Positions 1 through 10,298 of a stretch of DNA of 22,500 nucleotides are shown here, in pieces. Numbering within the stretch: the stretch's first letter is position 1; each line of letters opens with the position of its first letter. The notes below the pieces were generated by a model, which worked only from the letters and a program-made list of their open reading frames with translations, ran no database searches and had not been told where the DNA came from. A program made the translations under genes and the position numbers. This DNA comes from Chromera velia (taxonomy: Eukaryota > Sar > Chromeraceae), in assembly GCA_018398765.1 (NCBI GenBank), contig JAHBMJ010001330.1, positions 1 through 22,500 of the forward strand. Reading direction: 5' to 3'.

Positions 1-500
1 GTCTTCAAGGGGAGAGCGTCTTTTTGCATGCACTTTGGTGCGTGCATGGAGAAACAGTCTGACTGACCTTGAAACGGGAAGTCACAATATTAATATATGC
101 TGCAGTCAAGTACTGTCAGGTACGCCAAGCTCTCTGTCAAAGCCCTCTGTGAAGTAGGCACACGGATCGTGGATTGTGGGAAACGATGTCGAGGAAACAA
201 GAGAAAATGGAGTAGGCGAAAGTCGAAAGAGCATCACCTAATTCGATCTCGCTTTGTTTGGCCTTCTTTGCGGGTGCGTACATGCATATGCATGCATGGT
301 GCGCGTCCGTCATGCATCTGACGCACGCAAGCGTGCGAACGACCCCGGAAAGCGTGAAATCCATCTTTCTTTTCGCACCGCGGAACGATAAGTGCCCCCC
401 AAACTTTCCAGTACTTTCCGGGGCCTTTTTTTGACGAATATATGTTTTATTTTCCAGGGTTATGCAAGTATAATGCAAGTATATATACAAGCGCGGGATA
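1..500. other. Non-coding leader region, no gene seen
   Basis: No convincing coding region is visible; the open frames on both strands are short and resemble no family I know. The stretch contains several GCATGC-type motifs (near 26, 281-297 and 310) and GC-rich self-complementary stretches around 300-345. It runs into the foldback element that starts at 501. It could be the flank of a gene lying outside the window. Confidence 0.5.
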
Positions 501-934
501 CACCCAACCACACGACGAGAAATTTCGGGGGCCTTCGAGGGCTTTCGGGGGCTCTTCGGGGGATTTTTTTTTTCGGGGGCTTGCGGGGGCCGCCGGGGCG
601 CAGGTGTTGCCCCGCAACGCCCCGGAATAAAACAACACCTCCCGTCTCTTCCCAATAAATTGGCCTTCGCCCCGATAAATGAACAACACCTAGGAACAAT
701 ACATCGACGTCTCCATGATTTGAATTTTTACTTGGCCCGCGCAACATGTTGGATACCCCGGCATACCCCAAAAAATATTGGGCCCCCGGGCTAGGCCCCG
801 GTACCCTCAATTAAAATTTTCGTAGCACTTTTTGCCCCGGTGGCTCCCGCAAGCCCCTGAAAAAAAAAAAATCCCCTGAAGAGCCCCCGAAAGCCCCCGA
901 AGGCCTCCGAAATTTCTCATTGTGCAGTTGGGTG
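501..934. mobile_element. Foldback / MITE-like element with ~100-bp inverted repeats
   Basis: The stretch 501-599 is matched in reverse complement by 834-934. Both arms begin with CACCCAAC at the outer edge, continue through a GAGAAATTTCGG block and several GGGGGC/TTCGGGGG blocks, and include an oligo-T run of 9-12 bases. They end at CCGGGGC. Mismatches are scattered and a few small indels separate the arms. The ~234-bp centre has no coding capacity. Similarity stops abruptly outside CACCCAAC. I found no clear target-site duplication. Long terminal inverted repeats around a short non-coding core are typical of non-autonomous foldback or MITE elements. The family is not recognised. Confidence 0.6.
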
Positions 935-1059
935 AGTGCCTCGGGGGGGGTCCACTAATTGATACACACCATCGGGGGCTTAGGCATGTCTAAGTTGTGT
1001 ACTGCCATGGGGCGGGGGCCATGGCAACAAAGTATACTTTTCGGGACCGCACGCGCGTC

Positions 1060-1160
1060 GTATACATGTGCAACTCCGTACGAGTTATTTGAAGGGCACG
1101 CATGCGCAAAGTAATTAAGGCATATACGATCGTGACTCCGTACGAGTTGGTTGAGGGGCA
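1060..1160 (+). repeat. Degenerate two-copy direct repeat
   Basis: About 39 bp at 1060-1098 recurs at 1121-1160. Both copies share the core ACTCCGTACGAGTT followed by a TTGA(A/G)GGGCA tail, and each starts with an (A)TATAC block. The copies are about 62 bp apart and differ at several positions. No coding role is evident. Confidence 0.5.
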
Positions 1161-1933
1161 TATTTTAGAACACTGGGGCGATACCAACCATGACGGAGAC
1201 AGAACCAATCCCCCCCTCCAAACTGAAAAAATGCGTTATGCGAGTGCGTGCGATCTTAGGGCCTCTCGGCTGATCTCAGCAGAGCTGAACTGCCCCTCGA
1301 GGCGATACAATTTTTCTTTGCGCATAGACAAGTAGATACGAGTAGAGCCAGTTACATCTATAGGGCTGGAAAGCGCATGTCGCCTCTGGGGGCAGCTTAA
1401 TATTCGAAAAAATTATGAGAGAAACCTCAACCAATTTGAACCAAAAACATTTTTAGTTGGTTACTACCTGTTAGTAAAGCAGTGTATTCATAAATGTGAG
1501 CGGGGTCTCACATTGAACAGATTCGATTTCTTCGCAGTTAATTTTCTTGTTATTGCCACTCAGTGGGCAGTTCTTCGCTTTAATTCTTCATGCATGCATC
1601 TAGGCATGCATGCAAAAGACCCCATACAAAGTAACATTAAATTACGTAATATATTAGTGTAAAACATCGTCTTATTCCAAATACGTACGTACGTAAGAAG
1701 TGAACCCTAAAGTAAACCTCTGGTGATTTTGGCAATAACTTAGGTTATTCAATTCAACATCGAATCCTTAAGCCTGGGTTACATATTAGACATATCTTTA
1801 AATTACAGTTTTTCAATTTGACACGGTTTTTCTTCAGTAGTTTCTCATTGAAATTCTCAATTCTCAGGCTGTTGTTTCAACCAGTTTCATCTAATCATTT
1901 ACTACTTTCAATTAAGTTTTAGTCAAATGACTC
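1161..1933. other. AT-rich spacer downstream of the EST1-NYN gene
   Basis: No gene is seen. From about 1390 the base composition turns AT-rich. A near-perfect palindrome built from GCATGCATGC lies at about 1589-1613, and an (ACGT)n run at about 1682-1696. The far end probably contains the 3' untranslated region and cleavage site of the minus-strand gene ending at 1934, but no polyadenylation signal can be assigned. Confidence 0.4.
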
Positions 1934-2189
1934 TCAAGGCCCCAGAGTAGCCGAAAACCTCTCAGGAGGTGTCACAAAGTCAGGATTTGGAATGAATTCG
2001 TCCCCAACGAAGGTGAAAGAGATCACATGAGAGCTCACCCATCTGCAAAAAAAACAAACACGCGCCATGAACTTCATGGAATGCAGCAGCGGACTCTGGA
2101 AGGTATGTAGACTCCCTGTCGCTCTCCCACTCAGGCAGGCAGGCAGACGGGCACAGAGAGAGACGAAGAGAAAGACCTCCATCCGAGCA

Positions 2190-2222
<33 letters not shown>

Positions 2223-2227
2223 GGGGN

Positions 2228-2268
<41 letters not shown>

Positions 2269-5200
2269 AAGAGAAAGAGAAAGAAAGAGAAAGAAAGGGA
2301 GAAAGGGAGAAAGACAGACATAAAGAAAGAGCGCAAGCAAACCAGTAAGCAAACAAAAAAGCAAGGTCGGAAGAGAGGAAGGATGGAAGCAAAGAATTGA
2401 AAGTCGAAATCTCGACTCGATATTAGAATGTGGAGAGGCCGACAGGAAGAAGATCCTTTCTTTTGTTTACACAAAAAGCTCACGCTCAACAGAAACAAAA
2501 AAGGGGACAGCACAACCAGCACTCAGGAAAAACTTTTTCGCATGGATTCCGAAAGAACCAGCCTCACGCAGCTTGAGAAGACTTCATTGCATCCACACAT
2601 TCTAACGCCATTTGAACACATCACCGCGGTTTCCAAATGCTTCCGCAAAACCGGAAGGGGAACAGAAGAAGCATGTCGCAATCCGGACAAAAACAGAGAA
2701 ATCAAACGAAATGATTCAACGAAGACGCATCAAACGGACCGTTGCGCCCTGTCCCTTGCCCTTTTGTCTTGTTGTCCCTGTGTCCCTCCCGCCTTTTGCA
2801 CGAAGTCTCGGAAGAGGTCGTTCGAGACCACGCATCCGTCGTGAGTTTGGGCATACCTGCATACGCTCCAGCAATTTTCATTTTTGACAACTGATTCGTT
2901 TCTCAATACACGGACTCCGACTGTTCTGCATCTTCCTTCAGAGCAATATTACAAAATTATTGTGCACGGTCAAGATCGATCACACTCGCTCACGAAAGCG
3001 GAAAGAGAAGGCCTCAGAGAGAATTAAGAGAGCAGAACGGAGACAAAAGCAAGCACCGGGATGAGATGTGGGAAATTCACAGCTGGTTCACTTTTTTACG
3101 GAAAAACGGATCAGCGACTGGGTTGCAGGGTAAGGAAGTGATGCAGTTGCAGGGAAGTGCCAACAACAGTGGAGAATTACAAGGATCTTCAGTCTTCTTC
3201 TTCAAAAAGGATCACACCAGCAATCGGAATCTTATTATCCTGTGATTCCGTCGCTTCTGACTGACTTAATTGAGTACGAGTCGTCATAGTCCTGGGGGGG
3301 TGTCAATGCTACCAGTCCCTGTTTGACAAGAGACTCCAAGAGCAGAGGCTTGTCGGCAATTTTGCTCGGGTCCTTTTCTGGCTGCACGCAAAAAAAAAAA
3401 AAAGACTCACACTTTTACGTGGGATTTCTTGAACGAACAAGAGAAAAGAGTGAATGCACAGAAGGCAACAATCCCAGGCAGTTTGATTTCTGAACAGGCA
3501 GAAAAGGAAGAAATGAGCAAGCAACAAAAGAAGTCAGTCTGACTTTTCAAATCTCCCTCTAATGTCATGGTTGAACCCAGACAGAACCCGCCCGTTCTTT
3601 CCACTACTCGACTACAGACCGACACCCCCCTACCTTAGCAGGATCCTCCCTTTCAGGATGGAGTCAGGAACATTGCATGCATTCATTTTTGAAGAATTCT
3701 GTATGGAAATGAATAAGTGCACCCACCTTAGCAGGATCCTTCCTCCCTTTCAGGATGTAGTCAGGAACATTGCATGCATTCATTCTTGAAGAATTCTGTA
3801 TGGAAATGAATAAGTGCACCCACCTTAGCAGGATCCTTCCTCCCTTTCAGGATGTAGTCAGGAACAAACGCCACGGCCCTGTGCCCCCTTTGGAGATAAT
3901 AATCGAGAGCCAGACGAACACCCTCACAAGAGAAAAACCCTTTCCCAATGCCCACCCCTCCATGTCGCAACGCAACGTTGCAACCGTCTATAACTACCAA
4001 GAACTTACGCCCACCACCACCATCACTAAGCCCAGAGACCACCCCACTGACAGCAGCCGATGCACCCCCCCCCCGTCTCCCCCTCTGCGGCTCCTCATCT
4101 TCAGGACCAGACGGAGGAAACCCAGCCCCCGACTGACTCACTGGCACTACACCCACCGGCCGTCCCCGCCCACCCCCTCGCCTGTCTCGTGACGGAGACG
4201 GACGCTGGGTCTTCCCCGCCGCTGCACTCCCAGCAGCCACTGCCGCGGCATCAACCCGGAAAAGCCCTTTCCCCGCCCCGCCTCCCCTTCCAGGAGAGGC
4301 AGAAAGAGACGGAAACGCTGTCGCACTGTTTGCAGAGGAGGCCAACGGGCCGTCTCCCGCAGCCGTTGCGTGGCCTTGCTGCCGCACAGCAGCCTGCATA
4401 GCTGATGCGAACTCCGGCCATCCGCTGACAAGCGAAAGGAGACGCGCGACTTGGACAGCCGGGACAAATTCGGGCGGTGCTGGGCGGTCCTCGTCGACGG
4501 AAATCGACACGAACGCCGGGCAGGCTTCACTGATTTCCTCCGAAGCCTCCTCAATGCGAGTGGCCCCGCCGGAATCTTTCCGGGGCCGTCTCGCAGGCAC
4601 CTCTGCCTCATTTGCTGCAGTCGATGGCCTCGGACTGAATCCGGGTGGGGGTACGTCGGGATCAAATTCCTGTTCTGTTTTTGTTTCTTTGATGTCCAGA
4701 CAAGTAGAGATCTGCTCCCCGGGGTCGGAAGGGGAGGCAGCGGGATTATGAGCTACATGCAGGTAGTGGGATTCTCTATCTGTGCCTGTCTCCTCCCTCT
4801 TTTCTTCTCTTGTAGCAGACAAAACCGTTTCTTGGCCCTCTTCCCTCTCTCCCTCTCTAAAAGAGCCTCCGTGAAACGAAGCTCGGACAGCTGCTGCCGC
4901 TGAAGAAGAAGAAGCATGAATGAGGATCTCCTCATCCTCGTCTGAGGAATCCCCATGCAACCCGCCCACCGGCTCTGCTGCATACGATGCCATCAAATCT
5001 GTTGACGGGCCAACTTCCCTCCCATAATGCGCACCTACAACTTCTTCCCTCCCAGCCTCACAGTCTCTGCTCTCTCTTAATCCCGAATCTCCCCAACGAC
5101 CTGCACTGCCGAGACCCGCATATTCCCCCCTGGAATCTATGGACAAGCGAAGATTCATCAACCCTTCTGAGCCTCCGAAGTCTTCACTCACCCCCCCTGC

Positions 5201-7184
5201 CCAATTCATGTCAGCTCCCTCAAAATCAACATGTGGAGTCTCAAACACCCCCAAACCACGCGATCCGCCTCCTTCCCTGAGACTCATTTTTCTCTCCCCC
5301 TCTTCGTCTCGCGGAGAAGAAACCGAAACTGCAACCGGCCTTTCCCCCAAATCAATCGCAAAATCCTCTCCATACCAAGCTGCCAAGCTCTCCTCCCCAG
5401 CACCCCTACATTCTCTTTCTTCCTCTCCCCCTTGTTCTCCCCTCGTCTCAACATTCTCATGGCAACCACCCCTGATCCCCTCAATCCCTTCAGTTGTCAT
5501 TCCCATCCCCCACACTCCAATAAGCCCGTCATTCTCGTTCAATGCCTCCCCTAAAATCTCCCCCCCTTTCCCGTCACTCGATGTCAGATTGGGGGGCAGC
5601 AAACTCACCGGATTCACAAAGCAAAGCACCTGTTTTCCTTCCGCCCCTCCCTCCTCCAGGCCCCCCCCTGAACACGCACTAGATATGACTTCATCCTCTC
5701 CCAAACGAAAAGAAAGCAAACGACCCCAGTCCCAGCGCAGCCCGTACCAAGAACTCGCAACTCCACCCTCGTCTCGCAACTCTTCCGGCATCTCCAACGA
5801 AACAGACAACCGACCAGCACACCCGCACAATGCTGCTCGTGCTCGCTGAAGAGACGACCTCAGCACACCCCCAAAGGAGTCCCATCCTTCCTGATCTATG
5901 CAGTCTCGAACAAACAGCGAATTCAAGCACAGAGACGCAAGGAGGACACTAGGCAACCTTCGACAACTGTCAGCCACGGCGGCACACCGCAGCAGCATCA
6001 GTTCAGCAGCCAGCAGCGCCGTCTCACCCCTGGCATCCAATTCTGACGCTCTAATCACCCCTGTAGGCAATTCAGAGACCTCATCCCGATGTTGGGTGCC
6101 CCCATTGACAACGCCAGGCCGCGCTCTGCCCCTTGTTGCGGACACCAAAGCAGTCACATCCACTGCCGCCATATGGAGGAAAACACGTTCCCACCTTTCC
6201 CTCTCTTTCGCAAACGATCCCCTGCTGAATCTCTCCAGACTCCTGATGTGCGTCTCCTTGACTCCGTTGAATGACTGATCAAGCTGGAGTTTGCAAAAGA
6301 GACGCATATGGAGACGCAAACCCGATGTGAGCACGTGAGGGTATGCACCCTCAGAAAGGGCTGCAGTCGCAGAGGCGACACCCTTGGCCGTCGCTGACCG
6401 AGCTTTCCGTTCGATTCCCTCAATCTGCTCATTCAGAAACAGAGGGATGAATTCAATGTTCGGACGCCAGGGGTGAGAAGCGCAGACAGATTTGAGATGG
6501 GCAAACAGGACTGCGAAGGGTTCAGAGGGTCTTTTTCTGATCCACAACGCTCCAATTTGATTCCATGCCTTTCCGGAGTCAGGCTGAATTCTCAAGGCGT
6601 CACGGTACAGTTGGTGCGCCTCTCGGAAGGGAGAACTCTCCTCACTTTGGGGAGGAGGAAGGTATGTTGCCTTGTAGCGACATATGTCACCCCGGATGAT
6701 CTTGAAGTAGCTGCGGGCCTCCTTCAGCTGATCAGAGGCCTCTGGTCCCTCCTGCAGTTATCAAGGCAAAGATCAGAAGATCTGAAGAAGCACAATTCTG
6801 GGAAGGGCGGCAGAAGAAGTATGACAGAGGTATAGGACTGACCACAGAAATCGCGTTCTCCTTGCAGAACTGGTGAAGGTGTCGTTCGAGTTTCTTCATA
6901 AATTCGTCTACGGCCCTCAAATTTTTTTGGAGTTTCGCTGTAACCTCGGGGTCCTCTATGGGCCCCGCGGGGCGTCCCTTTAGAAGAGGTTTCAAGTGGG
7001 TAGAGTGGACTTTCACCCACATGGCATCGACAGTCTTCACGGGGGTCAGGTGAGTCTTTCCTTTTCCTATGAGAGCCCGATGTAGTTCTATTTCCAGCTT
7101 CCTGATGTCCTGAGTGAGGGAGGAGGACGAGGAAGAAGATGAGGATCCCCCACCCTCCTCCTGTCTGAGCCCTCCAGAGGGCAT
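1934..7184 (-). CDS. EST1/SMG5-6-7-like protein with C-terminal Zc3h12a-like NYN ribonuclease domain (5 exons)
   Basis: Proposed exons on the minus strand are 7184-6843, 6751-3824, 3381-3266, 2925-2857 and 2042-1934. All phases agree and give about 1187 residues. Residues ~30-115 (with VDAMWVKVHSTHLKPLL) and the start of exon 2 (ARSYFKIIRGDICRYKATYL, then YRDALRIQPDSGKAWNQIGALW) match the EST1/SMG7 14-3-3-like/TPR core. Family members bind phosphorylated UPF1 in nonsense-mediated decay. The middle (~residues 420-1020) is Gly/Ser/Glu-rich and probably disordered. From ~1030 comes the NYN/PIN-like fold of the Regnase/N4BP1 family: FLVVIDGCNVALRHGG, FSCEGVRLALDYYLQRGH, then YDDSYSIK in exon 3 and ISFTFVGDEFIPNPDF in exon 5. 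Metal-binding Asp of VVIDG and YDD are present; later acidic positions look altered. The start is the Met nearest the first EST1-like helix; upstream in-frame Mets exist. Exon 4 is the least certain. Domain assignments are strong; the role in mRNA decay is inferred. Confidence 0.8.
2189..2335. repeat. CA/GA microsatellite with an undetermined base
   Basis: An (AC)n run passes into (GA)n and then GAAA-rich purine sequence. A single N at 2227 sits inside it, suggesting a sequencing or assembly ambiguity. On the minus strand it lies in the last intron of the EST1-NYN gene (2043-2856), where it supplies a long pyrimidine stretch well upstream of the acceptor. Open frames across it are low-complexity artefacts. 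Confidence 0.9.
3633..3865 (-). repeat. Three tandem copies of an exon end plus 5' splice site (97-bp unit)
   Basis: The block coding VPDYILKGRKDPAK, followed by the donor GCTAAG|GT, occurs with its donor after 3824, again after 3727 and again after 3634. The period is 97 bp, with 93 bp for the outermost copy, which lost 4 bp. Between copies lies the donor-side intron start plus a GCATGC-containing segment. Each repeated unit also holds a CATACAG acceptor-like site, which would frame a 69-nt (3727-3795) or 65-nt (3634-3698) mini-exon with a 28-nt gap between. The 69-nt copy would be in frame and the 65-nt copy would shift frame. Reading straight through from the first copy meets a stop at 3761. 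The simplest model uses the 3824 donor, leaving the other copies in the intron. Confidence 0.85.
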
Positions 7185-7828
7185 CTCCCCTTTCTGCTTC
7201 AGCAAGTGGCTCCCCTTTCTGCTTTCCTTTTTCGAAACTGGCACGCACGAAAATCGGCAAGAGGCGGCTGGAATGCGATTGAAAGGACGTACAGAGCGGG
7301 ACAGAAAACAAAAGTAAAGCATCGGAAGCCAATTTGCTCCCCTTGTCGGATTGAACACAAAAGAGACGGCAAAAAACGGCATGCAAGGTATATATTGCAA
7401 GGTCCGATCGTGAATTGCACGCATGCACCCCTGACCTCGCCGTCCGACCATGCATCGACACTTTCGCGCGCGCGCGTTTCATGCATGGACGTCAGGGGTG
7501 CATGCATGCTAACCGTCTACATTGCATGACGATAACTCGGAGACGGAAAATTCCAAGCCAATGTCTTCGAGTTAACAGTTGGCACATATCCAGCTTTGAC
7601 CGCGACATAACTGCTGTCTGTACGTGCTCTCCTGGTCTGCACACGGGTATGTATGTCTACAGTCCACACGTCCACGTCCTACAGAACCCAAAGGTATTCG
7701 TTTTTAAAACTCTTCCTCAGTAGAAAAAGAGGCGGCAAAGAAAGTAGCTGCCTCGTCTGTCAGAAAGACTTTCAAACTTTACGCACGGGGATCGGAACCT
7801 GGTCCCAGGTTGTTCGTTCGCAGTCATA
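7185..7828. promoter_or_regulatory. Shared spacer of a divergent gene pair (EST1-NYN and RCC1-like)
   Basis: This 644-bp spacer separates the proposed starts of two head-to-head genes and so must hold both promoters and 5' untranslated regions. It contains a nested palindrome (7421-7505) with TGCATGC-type motifs. No TATA box can be assigned with confidence. If an upstream Met is used for the minus-strand gene, the left part of the spacer would be coding. Confidence 0.5.
7421..7505. promoter_or_regulatory. Nested palindrome with GCATGC motifs
   Basis: GCATGCACCCCTGAC at 7421-7435 is repeated as its exact reverse complement at 7491-7505. Inside it CCATGCAT (7448-7455) pairs with ATGCATGG (7481-7488), and the centre is an alternating CG run near 7465-7476. 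TGCATGC is a known promoter motif and AP2-factor site in apicomplexans. Its position midway between two divergent starts suggests a bidirectional control element; that role is inferred. Confidence 0.55.
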
Positions 7829-10259
7829 ATGAGCTCCACATCAGCCTCGTCTGTCGAAAATCGTTTGTTGGAGGGGTTGTGTGGAGACCTGAAGAAGGAT
7901 CAGGTCCTCCTGAAGGAACGGTTGACAGGGTTGCAGTTTGAGAGACGGCTGTTGGAGTTTGTCGAGAGCGGAGAGGAAAGCCTCCAGCTCTCAAGTGAGG
8001 AGTGTGTGGGAGATCGGAGCAGAATCTATCGATTGACGGGGGTTGGCGAGAAACTAGGGCTCAGTGTGGAAGAACTTACAGAAGCCATGGGAGGAAATGT
8101 GCATTTGAAGAGAAAGGTTGTGGAGGTACGCAGAAAGCCTGAGCAAGAATACGAACAGCCGTCCGCCGAAGTTTATGACGAGTTGAGGAGTCAGGAGGAA
8201 CTGCTTTCTAGCAGGCTGGGTGAACTAACTGTATGCGAAAGGGTTGGAAAGGATGAGCCTGCAGAGATCCCTTTTGTCTGGCTGGAGGGCGTCCATCCTC
8301 TCCGTCCCTCTTCTTCTTCGTCTGCTTCTTCGTCCTCCTCTTCTTCTCCCGTGGACTCGGAAAGTGAGCCGCGAGATTCGGAAGAGGTAGCACTTCTCTC
8401 TTGGCATCGTCCTGCAGACGGAGGGTTGCCCCTTTTGGACTATCAGTTGTGTCTAAAACCGTTGGTCCTCTTCCAGGACAAACCTTCCAACCCCCCTTAC
8501 AATTTCCAACTGGGGGTCAGGCTTCCAGAGGACGGGAGGTGGGAGGCCGTGGGAATGATTGACACCAGAGAGGCAACTGATTCCCCCCAAAAAGCAGGAA
8601 AAGCAGCAGCAGCAGCCTCTGCAAGTTCGGAATCTGAGGAGGATCAGGAGGGGATCATATCGAAAATTCAGGCGGGGGAAATTTCAACTTCGGTCGGTGG
8701 AGACCAGCAGTGTCTAGGAATGCACTTTGATGGATTTCTCGGCCCAGGTGAGCCTGCCTTCTTCCTCTTTACTCCCTCCCCTTCTGATGAAGCAATATCT
8801 GTCCCCCACTTCCCCCTCTCACCGTCGCCTGGAGATGGCAGCTCTGCTGTGTCTGTTGAGCAAAGAGAAAGAAAAACTGGACAAAGGGTAGCTAATGAGA
8901 AAGAAAGACAGTCATTGATGAAAGGAGTAGAGAGACACTCGGTGCTCCTGCCGGGATTGCGAGACCCATTCGGTTCAAGACAGGGGTGGCCCTTTGAGGG
9001 AGACCCCACGAACTACTCTGTTCCTTTAGTACAGGGGGCTGCGAGGGGGTGGTGGGTGTGGTTGAGGGCCAAAAACGAGAAGGGGTGGGGGGCGTGGCCC
9101 CAAAGACCTCGTTTAATTCTGTTGCCTCCAGCGCAATTCGTCCAGTCGTGTCGTTCGTTCTTTGACGGTGTGTGTTATTGGGGGCAGGACTGGGAGGATC
9201 TGGTTCGGACAGAGCATTTTCATCATGATGGTGATGATTTTGATCCGACTGTCAGAGACTCGCCTGCCCAGTTAGAGGGGGAGTGGGACGATGAGGGTGT
9301 CGTCGCTGTGGCTACAGGCCTTCCTGCTACCCTCATTGTGGGCAGAAAGGGGGGATTGTGGCAATTAGGGGGGGTTGTGTGCATTGAAAATGAAGAAGAG
9401 AGCGAAAAAGTAATGGAACGTGATCAGATTTTACTTGCAAAAAATGCCGAGAAAGTCGTCCTGTCTGCTTCAGGCAGTGCCTCAAGTGTCCCTTTCCGAA
9501 CTAGGTTGGCAGCGTCTGGTCATCTCTTCTGTGCGGCAGTCTCTTGCGAGGGCGATCTCGCTATGTGGGGACGATCTGAATTCGGGGAGTGTGGTGTAAA
9601 GAGGAAGTTTTGCATTGCCCCTTCCCGTCCCGCGCTTTCTGTTTTGAGCACTTCCTTGTCCGTTCCCGTAGTACAGATTGCGTGCGGGTGGCAGTCGGTC
9701 CTCTGTCTGGATGCCTTCGGGCAGCCTTGGACTTGGGGGGCACAGAGAAGCGTCGCGATTGAACAGAGACAAACACATCTACAAAACATCGACAAAGCCT
9801 CAAATCCTTCAGAGGATGGGGGCCTAGAGGGCCCAGGGGGTACACGTCTGCCGGGGCCCCCCGTTCCTCCCAAGGTGAATCACCGCGTTGACTGGAACAC
9901 CCAGAGCGTCCATCAGTTGAAGCCGCGTCTCATGACGGATTTCCTCCCCAACAAAGTTGTGGCCGTTGCCTGTGGCCCCAACTTCGACGGCGCCGTGACT
10001 GAGGACGGCAGGATGTGGACTTGGGGCCTCAACGTGAGTAGCGTGCTGGGCCACGGGGAGGACCTAGAGGGGAAGGTGGAATTCTGGACTCCCAGAAGGG
10101 TGGAGACGAGAGGCAACTTCGAAGCTGCACCAATCGTATGGGTCCGTCTGTCTGCATGTCCGTGTGGAGGCATGTCCGGCCTTTTGCATGTGAGTACGTA
10201 TGTTTGTATGTATGGATGGGTGGCTGAATGCACGAGAAACACTTACGCCAGATCTGTGT

Positions 10260-10298
<39 letters not shown>

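Noticed and set aside
1980-2522. Minus-strand frames rich in Ser/Leu/Phe across the GA microsatellite
   Set aside because: They are produced by the microsatellite; only the terminal segment 1934-2042, after a TTTGCAG acceptor, carries NYN-family sequence.
3634-3823. Two 28-nt micro-introns separating tandem mini-exons
   Set aside because: The phases allow one in-frame mini-exon, but 28-nt introns would be exceptional here, where other introns are 69 nt or longer. A plain tandem duplication inside one intron is simpler. It is kept as a testable option in the findings.
5139-5849. Long plus-strand open frame (236 codons) within the EST1-NYN gene
   Set aside because: It lies antisense to the large exon, is Pro/Ser-rich as expected from the complementary Gly/Glu-rich codons, and shows no domain.
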